Source of the DNA: Sorex araneus
Lineage: Eukaryota > Chordata > Mammalia > Eulipotyphla > Soricidae
Assembly: GCF_027595985.1 (NCBI RefSeq)
Contig: NC_073308.1
Span: 15,406,511 to 15,470,510 of the forward strand
Length of the DNA stretch: 64,000 nt
Direction: 5' to 3'
Position 1 is the first letter of the stretch; each line of letters begins with the position of its first letter. The notes beneath the pieces were generated by a model. That model did not search any database. It was not told the DNA's origin and saw nothing but the letters and a program-made list of their open reading frames with translations. Below are positions 23,801-33,900 of the stretch, piece by piece. Made by a program: the position numbers and the translations under genes.

Positions 23801-26800
23801 CAGGTGGCCGAGCTGGCCGTGCTGACACAGCAGCTGCAGGAGGCCCGCGGCCGAGCGGCCGAGGCGGACGCACAGCGGTCCTCGCTGGAGAGCCTTCTGG
23901 AAGAATCAGAGCGAGCCAAGGCGCAGCTGGAGGACGAGACCCGCGCCGCGGCAGAACGGGCGGCCTCGCTCCGAGTGGACCTGAATGAGCTCGGGGAGGA
24001 GGTGGCAGCCCTGTGTGCAGGCCAGGACTCCTTGGGGGCAGCGGGAGGGCGCCTGGGGGAGCCGGAGCCGGAGCCTGGGCTGGGGCTGCTGCGGGAGAGC
24101 GTGGCCCGGCTGCGCGCCCGGCTGCAGGCCGACCAGCAGGAGCAGTGCCGGGTGTGGGCGCGGCTGCGGGAAGGCGAGCACCAGGTGAATGAGCTGCAGG
24201 AGCGAGTGGCCAGCCTCGAGAGGGAGCTGGAGGTGGCCACCAGCCACCGGGAGCAGCTAGCCCACGAGGCCGAGCGTGTCCGGGAGGATGCAGCCACAGC
24301 CGCCGCCAAGCTCGAGGACACGGAACAGTGCTTGGAGGCGCTGCGGGAGGAGCTGGCCGGCGCGAGGGCAGAGCAGGAGGCCCTGCGGGAGGAGCTGGCC
24401 GGCGCGAGGGCAGAGCAGGAGGCCCTGCGGGAGGAGCTGGCCGGCGCGAGGGCAGAGCAGGAGGCCCTGCGGGAGGAGCTGGCAGGCGCGAGGACAGAGC
24501 AGGAGGCCCTGCGGGAGGAGCTGGCCGGCGCGAGGACAGAGCAGGAGGCCCTGCGGGAGGAGCTGGCCGGCGCGAGGGCAGAGCAGGAGGCCCTGCGGGA
24601 GGAGCTGGCCGGCGCGAGGGCAGAGCAGGAGGCCCTGCGGGAGGAGCTGGCCGGCGCGAGGGCAGAGCAGGAGGCCCTGCGGGAGGAGCTGGCCGGCGCG
24701 AGGGCAGAGCAGGAGGCCCTGCGGGAGGAGCTGGCCGGCGCGAGGGCAGAGCAGGAGGCCCTGCGGGAGGAGCTGGCCGGCGCGAGGGCAGAGCAGGAGG
24801 CCCTGCGGGAGGAGCTGGCCGGCGCGAGGGCAGAGCAGGAGACCCTGCGGGAGGAGCTGGCCGGCGCGAGGGCAGAGCAGGAGGCCCTGCGGGAGGAGCT
24901 GGCCGGCGCGAGGGCAGAGCAGGAGGCCCTGCGGGAGGAGCTGGCCGGCGCGAGGGCAGAGCAGGAGGCCCTGCGGGAGGAGCTGGCCGGCGCGAGGGCA
25001 GAGCAGGAGGCCCTGCGGGAGGAGCTGGCCGGCGCGAGGGCAGAGCAGGAGGCCCTGCGGGAGGAGCTGGCCGGCGCGAGGGCAGAGCAGGAGGCCCTGC
25101 GGGAGGAGCTGGCCGGCGCGAGGACAGAGCAGGAGGCCCTGCGGGAGGAGCTGGCCGGCGCGAGGGCAGAGCAGGAGGCCCTGCGGGAGGAGCTGGCCGG
25201 CGCGAGGGCAGAGCAGGAGGCCCTGTCTGCGGCCCTGCGGGAGCAGCAGGAGCGCGCGTCCGGCCTGGAAAGCCAGCTGCGGGAGCAGGAGCGGGAGCAG
25301 GCTCGGTGCAGCAGTGCGGCCCGCGTGGCCGAGGAGGCCCTGCGTGCGCGCCTGGCGGAGCTGGACGCCGAGGTGTCGGGCCTGCGGCAGGCCCGGGAGG
25401 CCGGCGAGGCGCGCCTGGGCGCCCAGGTGGCCGCGCTGGAGGGCGAGAAGGCCGAGCTGCTCCGCCGGCTGGAGGACGGGGAGCGCAGGCTGGCAGAGCA
25501 GGAGGAGGCTGCCTGTGTGCTGCGGGAGCACGCCCAGGACCGCCAGCAGCTGGCTGCACAGCTGGCGCAGGCCGAGGCCCAGCAGCAGCGCTGGGCAGAG
25601 CAGGAGGCCGAGCAGGCAGGGCGGCTCCAGGCCCTGCAGGATGCCGTGGATGCCCGGCAGAAGGCGCTGGGGGACCTGCAGAAGGAGCTGGAGGCAGCCC
25701 GCGAGGACAACGTGGCCTTGGAGGAGCAGGTGAGTGGTGACCGCCCCTCCTGGCCCGGGGTGGGCTTCCGTGGGTGCTGTGCAGATTGGGGAGCTCAGTG
25801 AAGGCTCCAAGTGTGGGGGTGCCTTGGTGGTAGGGGGCGGTTTGGGTCAGGCCCGAGTGACGTGGCTCATCACAGGTCTGCACTGCGGCCTCCTGGCAGA
25901 GCCGTGCCCTAGAGCAGGGCCCTGTGGGCGAAGCGCCTGGGCTGAGGCTCTCCCCACGGATGTCCAGCCGCAGCTGCGGCCAGGCAGCAAGCGCTGCTGG
26001 GCAGGCCCTGGGCGGGCCCTCTTAGTGCCCCCGGCGCTGCCCCAGAGGGCCGACAAGCACTGCTTGTTATCTCCGTAAGGCCCTGGCGCCCAGTCCCGGC
26101 CAGCTGCTGGAGGGAAGGAAAAGGGGACCCGGGAGAAGCCTCTGACTGTGGCCCCAGCACTTCCCACGGAGCAGATTCTGGCTTTCTATGGCCTGCACGC
26201 AGGTTTACTCAAACGAGGAAATTTATTTGGGTGCTGGTCTCCCAGGGGCCCCAGGACCTGTCCCAGTGATAGTGGCCAGCCTGGCCAGATGAGGCCCTGC
26301 TTGGGGGCCACCAGTCTGGCACCCCTGTGGTCCAGGGGTCAAACTCAGCTCCCTGTCTGGGCTCTGCTTCCTGACCCCAGCGACCTCCTGGCCCTCAGCC
26401 ACGTGGCTGCCTCCTTTGCCTTCTTTTTTTTTTTATTTTAATTTTTAATTTTTATTTATTTTTTGTTGTTGAATCACCATGTGGAAAGTTAGAGTTTTCA
26501 GTCTAAGTCTCCGTTATACAATGCTCAACACCCATCCCATCACCAATGCACATTTTCTACCACCAGGAGCCCCCGAATACCTCTCCCTCACCCCCCACCC
26601 CCACCCCCTACCCCCAACCCCCGCCTGTGTAGCTGATAGTTTTCACTTTACCTTGATTACCTTCAATATTTCAAAAAAAACCTCTCTATTATTGTTTGGA
26701 GTTTCCCCCCAAAGTCAGACCTGCTAGAAAGGAACCGTTTCACATTGCTGACAATTAAGAGATATAAGGTTTTGGATTTCTGTGTAAAGTTCAGGGAAAA

Positions 26801-29800
26801 TTCTTCCTGAAATTGCATCACTGCGAGCTTTACTTCCCTTTTGTGGTGCTCATAAGATGGAGAATCCTGGAGAGAGAAACCCTACTCCCCTGGTGCCGCA
26901 TGGGGCAGTGGCTCAGTTCACAGTCTAGAGGCATTTCTGCGAGCTGCTGGTGTCCAAAGTAGTTCAGTTGGCCTCGGGGATCATGCTCGTGCAGCACATG
27001 TGTGGCCGCTTCGCTTAAATCTCGGCAGAGGGTGGGGCTGGTACTCCCCACCTTCCGGGATCTCCTGCGAGTCCCGTGGCTGCCGGCCGGTACCTCCATT
27101 TGGTGCTCAAAAAGCGGTGATCGCCATGCTGTGCCCGGAAAGGAAGGGTTGAGAGAGAGAAACCCTCCCCCCCGCCCCCCGGCGCCGCATGGGGCAGTGG
27201 CTCAGTTCACAGTCTAGAGGCATTTCTGCGAGCTGCTGGTGTCCAGAGTAGTTTAGTTGGCCTCGGGGATCATGCCCGTGCAGCAGCGGAAGCTCCCCTG
27301 CCTTCTTGGGTGCTGCATGCAAACATGCCGTGCGTGTGGCTTGGAGACCTGGTGAAAACCTTGTCTCCGTCCCCTGTTGCTGCCTTTGCTCAGACCCAGC
27401 CGAGAGAGAAGCTCCTGGGCTGGACCTGGCCCCTCTTGGTGTTGAAGCCCCGTGCGTGCCCATGACTGTGCGTCTTAGTGGTCCTGGGTATCCTGGACCC
27501 CTAGCCCCCGAGCGGCCTAATGCGCGGCGGCCTTTCGCCTTTTAGGTCAGCACCCTGGTGGCCAAGGACACAGAGCTGCAGAAGGAGCGGCAGGAGCGGG
27601 AGGAGAAGCTGCGCGGGGAGAAGGAGCAGCTGGCCCAGGAGCTCAGAGCCACGGCCCAGGAGGCCCGGAGCTGCCAAGTGAGTGAGCTGCCGGCCTCGGC
27701 ACGCACCTCTGCTTGGGAGCCTGCTCTCAGCACCGGGAGTGACATCACCCCCCAGACATTCCCACTGAAGCCCTGGGTGCATTCTGGGGTGCTCTTCAGG
27801 GCGACTCACGAGGCAGGGTGCAGCCGTGGAAGCACCTGCCCAGCACGCAGTGTCATCCAGCCCCTCAGGGAGAAACGCGACTGGACCGTGGGAAGGACAC
27901 AGCGAGGGGCAGTGTGTGTTTGCACATGTGCGCGTACATGTGTGCATATGTGTCTGCGTGTCTGTGTGCCTGTGTGTGTATACATGTGTGAGTGCATGCA
28001 GGTGTGCCTTTGTGTGTGTGTATGTATGTGTGTACCTGTGTAGCCGGGCCAGTCTGAGAAAGTCGAGTGGAGCTGAGTGGGGTCCTGAAGACCGGATCAG
28101 CCTCTGTCCAGGCTGCGATGGGAGAGTGGATGGAGACAGTGGGGCTGCGAGGGTTCGAATCTGTCCAGAGTGAGCACGGGAGGCCACCTGAGCAGCCAGC
28201 CAAGCTTAGGGTGGCCGCTGCCTGTGAGGCGGCGTTTGGCAGTCGGGAATAGACAGTAGGCAGGGAGGCGCTGGAGGCAGTGCAGACACAGAGCTTTTCA
28301 AGGGGCCACGGACCACCCAGAGGGAGAAGGAAGAAGCAGGTCCAGGGGGTCGACATTGTGAGGTGGGTGGTGACTGCCGAGGGGCCCAGCAGTGTCACTC
28401 GGGCCACAGCAGGGCTGGCGGGAGAAGCAGGTGTGCGGAGGAGCAGCCCTGACTGCGGCCGGGTCTCTCCCGCTCTGGGGGCCCGGGAGGGCTGGGTCTG
28501 CCCCGGTCCGGGGGTGCGGGGGGGCCGGGAGGGTTGGATCTGCCTCTGCCTGGGGGCCCGGGCATGTGCACGGCAGGGTGGGACAGGACCTGTGTGCACT
28601 CATCTGGCCCGGAAAGGAGTAGGACTGGGGGGTGTGAGCAGGGGGCAGGATGGGGTGTGGGATCTGTGCCTGCTCAAGTTACTCAGTGAGGCCGGGTGCC
28701 TGGTGGGGTGTCATTCCTGACTTTGGGGTCCAGAGGTCTGGATGGACTCCGGGCAGGGACTGCAGAAGGGTCCTGATCTACCTGCCCTGTTCGGGGCTCC
28801 TCCCCTCCCCCCACTCGCCTCTGCTGTGATTCCCAGAGTTCCCGCTCGGGGCCCCTGTCCCTGTCCAGATCGGTCACTGCTTGTCCATGCAGGGCCAGGT
28901 GGAGGCGCTGAGCCTTGAGAACCAGGAGCTGAGGGCGAGCCTGGACCAAGCCATCGCGAAGCAGCTGGACGAAGCTGGCCAGGCTCGGGAGGAGATGGCC
29001 CAGCACCAGCAGCGGCTGCTGGACGCCGAGCAGCAGGTGAGGCCCCGGGAAGGGCCCGGGCTGTGTGCCACTTGCGGTGCAGGGGGGCCTCCTGCCTGCC
29101 TTGCCCGCTCACAGGCCCCCGTCGCACTCCTGGCGGCCCCGACCTGCAGCCCTCTGTCACTTGGGCTGTGGCTTCATGACTGGGCAGGGCCAGGCAGAGC
29201 ACCCAGAGGCTCCCATGCCCCCGGCCGCCTCTGAGCCCCGTCCCAAGCCTTTTCGTCTCAGTTTGGGATAAGGGTGGTGGGGGCATGACTGGGTCACTCT
29301 GAAACGGGCTCCAGACAGCGACGATTTTAGGGGAAAGAGTTTCATTTAAGGATTAGGTGGAGGGAGGGAGAGATAGTACACATTCAGGGAAGAGAGAAGG
29401 CAGGCGTCTCCAGAGGGGATCGGGCCCACGGGACCCCGTAAGGTCAAGGGGAGAGGTCGAGAGGCAGGTGGCTTCCAGGATGGGGAATGTGCCCGATTTC
29501 TCTGTTCCTTTGTTTTGGGGCCACAGCCAGCGATGGTCAGGGGTTGCTCCTGGCTCTGCACTCAGGGCCCAGTCCTGGTGGGGCCCGGGGAGGCTGGCCA
29601 CCGAACTGCATGCCGGCAAGTGCCTTATCAGACCTGTGCTGTCTCCCCAACCCCGTGATCCATTTCCCGACCCTGCTTTGGGCCAAGTTTCCTGGCTGAA
29701 CGCCGCTTTCTCCTGCCGTAGCACGAGCTGGACATGCAGACGTGTCTCGAGAAGTTGGCCTCGAGGGAAGAACAGCTCAGCGCACAGACAGCCGAGCTGC

Positions 29801-30912
29801 AGCGACTCAGGGGCAGCGAGGAGGCGCTCAGGCAGACCCTGGAGGCCACCACGAACAACCTGCAGGAGCTGGAGAAGAAAGCCCAGGTCTGGCACCGATG
29901 GCCCACGGGCGGGGAGGCTGGCTCTGGGGCTGTGCTCAGCGCATTCATTCCCTTGTCATGACTGATGCTCGTGCTGGTTCTTGGGATTATTTTCAGAACT
30001 TCTGGACAAGACTTGACCCCTGGCCAGAGGATGTTGCAGGCTGTGGGTGGCCAGGTGGCTGGGTAGCCGGTTGGGGAGCGGTGATTGCCTCTTGCTCTGT
30101 GACAGAACACCCCTCCTTAGCGCAGTGGCGAGTTTGGTCTGCAGAGGGCGCTTCAGTTGCTCCACCCGGGAGGGAACCCCACCTTGTCCTCGTCCCTGCA
30201 GATGCTTTCCCTGAGATGGAACCAGAATGTGCCATGTCCAGATCCAAACAATTCATAGCGTCCACCCGTGCTGAGGGTGCCCTGAGGTTTCCCAAATGTA
30301 TGACACTGGCCGTACATGGAGTATCTGTGTTGGTGGGGTGGGGGTTGTTGGGCTGCTGGCTCCGTGGTCAGGGATCACTCCTGGTGGTCCCAGGGGCCCA
30401 TATGCAGTGCCGGGGATTGAACTGGGGTTGGCAAGCGCCCTAGCCCCTGTTCTCTCTTTTTAGCGACTTGTTTACTGGTGTTTTGATCTGGCTTGTTCAT
30501 AGCAGGGAATGCGGGCCCAGACACAGGGGCATGGGGTCTCAGAGTCTAGCTGGATCTTGGGTTGTCCCAGCGAGGTACTAGTCGATGCCACTCCGGAGGG
30601 TACAGCTCCTGCCACATTGCTGAGTTAGAGATGAGCGTGTGGGGTGGAAGCGTGCTGTCAGCCCAAACCCTGGGGCCTCGCATCTCTGACCAGAAGATCT
30701 GGGCGTGCCATGGTTGCAGGTTTTTCAGGTTGTGTAGTCTGGTGTGCCTGCTGCCTGTTTTGTGAGACCCAGCGGCTTTTGGGCACAAGACTTCACAACC
30801 AGGCTCATGCTGGTGCAGTGGACCAGCCTCACAGGGTGCGCGGACACAGGCCGATTCAGCATCTGCCAGGCCAAGCTTTGCCTGTGAATCACTGCTGGGC
30901 TTTAAAGGGGCT

Positions 30913-30949
<37 letters not shown>

Positions 30950-33900
30950 TGTCAGTGTGTGTGTGTTGTTTTTTTGTGTCTAAGTTGTGGTGTGTGTGTC
31001 TGTGTCAGTGTGTATGTCATTGTATCTGTATCAGTATGTGTCTGTGTCTCTATCTGTGTGAGTGGTGAGTGTTTTTGTATGTCTGTGTCAATGTATGTGT
31101 TTGTGTATCTGTGTGTGTCTGAATGTGTGTGTCTGTGTGTGTGTCTTTGTACCTGTGTCAGTGTATGCCTGTGTGAGTGTGTTACTGTCTGTCAGTGTGT
31201 GTCTGCATGTGTCTCTCTGTGTATCAGTGTCAGTTTGTGTGTGTCTGTGTGTGTGTCTGTGTGAGTGTGTCAGTGTGTGTTCATGAGTGTGTGTATGAGT
31301 GTCTCTGTCAGTTTGTGTGTCTGTGTCTGAGATATCTGTGTATGTCTGTGTGTCACTGTGTGTCTGTATCAGTGTGTGTGTGTCTGTGCATCTGTGTCAG
31401 TGTATGCGTGTCTGTGCATCTGTGTCAGTGTGTGAGTGTCTGTATCAGTGTGTGTGTGTCTGTGTCAGTGTATGTATTTGTGTCAATGTGAGTCACTGTG
31501 TGTCTGTGTTTATGTGTCTGTCAGTGTGTGTGTCTGTGTGGGGGGGGCAATGACCTGAGTCCTGCCATTCTCTGGTAAATGTAGGTCTGGGGAGTTAAGT
31601 TGTTGACAGCACATCCTGGCTTCCATCCCTGTGCGTGTGTGAGTGTGTGTGACACATGGCCTCCTGGGCACTCCTGTGTGTGGCCCTGGTGGCCCCGGCA
31701 CTGCTGGGAGGCTCAGCCCGCAGGCCTCCCAAATTCAAACCCTTTTTTGCTGACAGGCCGTGGCAGTCAGCCTTCACGGAGCCTCTCAGGCATTGACGGT
31801 GTGTGTGGAAATGGCTCTCACCCAGGGTTGTGTCCCCTGACTTCCCGTCCCCACCACAGGCCTGGCCCCTCCCGGGCGAACTGAGCGTGCCCTGCGAGGA
31901 TGGTCCCAGGAGCAAGAGGGACGCTCAGCGGCCCGAGGACGGGAAGGGAAATACGGCAGTGCCGCGGGGAGCTGGGGCGGGCCGAGCTCCGCAGACCTGG
32001 AGGCCTGGGAGGGGCCGGGTGGGCCTGTGAGGGCTCACTGCTGTCTTGCAGCTGGACCAGCGGAGACGCTCGGAGCAGCTGAAGCAGGAGGGCGCGCGAG
32101 CACAGGGGAAGATGAAACTGCTCATCAAGGCGTGCAAGCAGCTGGAGGAGGAGAAGGAGGCGCTGCAGAAGGAGCTGGCACGGCTGGAAGCCGCCCAAGA
32201 GACACAGGCAGCAGGTGGGTGCCAGCTCCCGCAGAGTGGCCCCTGAGCTCAGCCCCAGGGTCGCGCCCTCTGCAGAGGTGTGCTTTGGGTCGCGTTGCCT
32301 CTTGGGGACAAGGCGAAGAGGGCTGGGCATGAGCGGTCCCAGGGGTGGGCCCAGAGAGTTCTTGCCCCTACGGTGCCCCTGGCTCCCACAGGTGCTGTCA
32401 CAGGGGAGAGCCTGGAGGCCCTGCAGGCGGAGGTGCAGGAGCTCCGGGAGGCCCTGGAGGAGAAGGGCCGGGAGGCAGATGAGTACCTGGACAAGTACTG
32501 CGCCCTGCTCATCGGCCACGAGAAGCTGGAGAAGGCCAAGGAGATGCTGGAGACGCAGGTGGCCCGCCTGAGAGCCCAGCCCGCCCGGCAGCCCCCCAGC
32601 CCGGCCCCCAGCCCGTCGGGGCTGGGGCAGCCTGACAAGGGCCCTGGCAAACGGCCGCGGGGCAGTGGGACAGCCTCCCCCGCCAGCCCTGCCGTCTTTC
32701 CCAAGAAGAGGCGCAGGACGCCCCCAAGTGCTCTTGGCCCCTGCGGGGAGCCAGAGGACCCCGAGTACGAGCCTGAGGGCCTGCCGGAGGTCGTGAGGAA
32801 AGGTGCGTGCTGCCCAGAGCCCCGACCACCCCCCCAAAACGTGCAGAGGTCGGGTCAGCCTGAATTCGACTGCACCCTCACGGTGCCCCTGTGCCCGGCT
32901 CTCTCTGGGCTCAGTTAAGGTCCCAGCCTGGCCTTCTGCGGCTTTTCTCAGGGGCCCCGGGCAGGCCAGGCTCTGGGACCGCAGTCTGCAGAGATTTTCC
33001 ACTCCTCCCTCCCTCCCTCCCTCCCTCCCTCCCTCCCTCCCCCCCTCCCTCCCCCTCTCCTTCTCTCTTCCCTCTGCTTTCTCTGTCTTCACCTCTTTGC
33101 TTTCCAAGAGGCAAAGCCGGTTGGTTCCTGATCTGGCCAACTCTGGGGCCTGGCTGGGCTCTGGCAGGGCTGGCTGAGGTGGGGTCGCGGTTTTGAGCCC
33201 CTCTTCTCTCCCCCCAGGGTTCGCTGATATCCCCTCGGGGAAGACCAGCCCCTACGTGCTGCGCAGGACCACCATGGCCACCAGGACCAGCCCCCGTCTG
33301 GCCGCCCAGAGGGCAGCGCTGTCCCTGCCCAGCCTGGGCAAAGAAAACGTGGCGGGGACCCCCAAGGCCTCCACCGGGGGTAGCAGACCCCACAAGGTCA
33401 GTCTTCGCCTTACCCCTCTGACTTGACTGCAGTGCCAGGAAGCCAGGAATCGCGGGGGTTGTGGGGGGTGTCGCTGGGCGCAGGGCCATCCAGGACCTTC
33501 TCAGAGAGGACTCTGAGCACCCAAGGGCCCCGTTTGCTGGGAACGGGCCTTTTCCTGGCATCTGGGTTGGTGAGCCATGTGGGGGCGAGGTCTGGGTTCC
33601 AGACCCCACTGAACACCAGAACCATGGCTTGGCTTATTGGGCCGCAGGGAGAAGGCCAGCTGGGCCCGTGGTTCTGATCAAAGCCCGAGGGTATGATGCA
33701 TCTGGGCCCTTGGCGTTCAGCTCTGGTTCGGTTCTGCAGAGGCCGCCTGTCCCTCCCGGCTTCTGATCTAGATCCTTGTTCTCAGGCCAAGGTTGCCCAG
33801 CCCAGCCCAGCGGAACCCAGCATGGACACTCTCACCACCCTGGCCTGCAGGAGTCCCCTGGAGCGGACTTCGGCTGGCAGCCCCCAGGAGGGCCTTCGGG

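Noticed and set aside
22555-25883. Antisense and alternative-frame open frames of 470-1,051 residues over exon 13
   Set aside because: They shadow the GC-rich CENPF exon and its 42-bp repeat. The + frame alone matches CENPF and has correct splice phases.
26406-27310. Solo LTR
   Set aside because: It has a poly-A tail and L1-type 3' end and lacks the short terminal inverted repeats and constant-length target duplication expected of an LTR.
30644-31553. Cys/Val-rich open frames
   Set aside because: Translation of a TG microsatellite.
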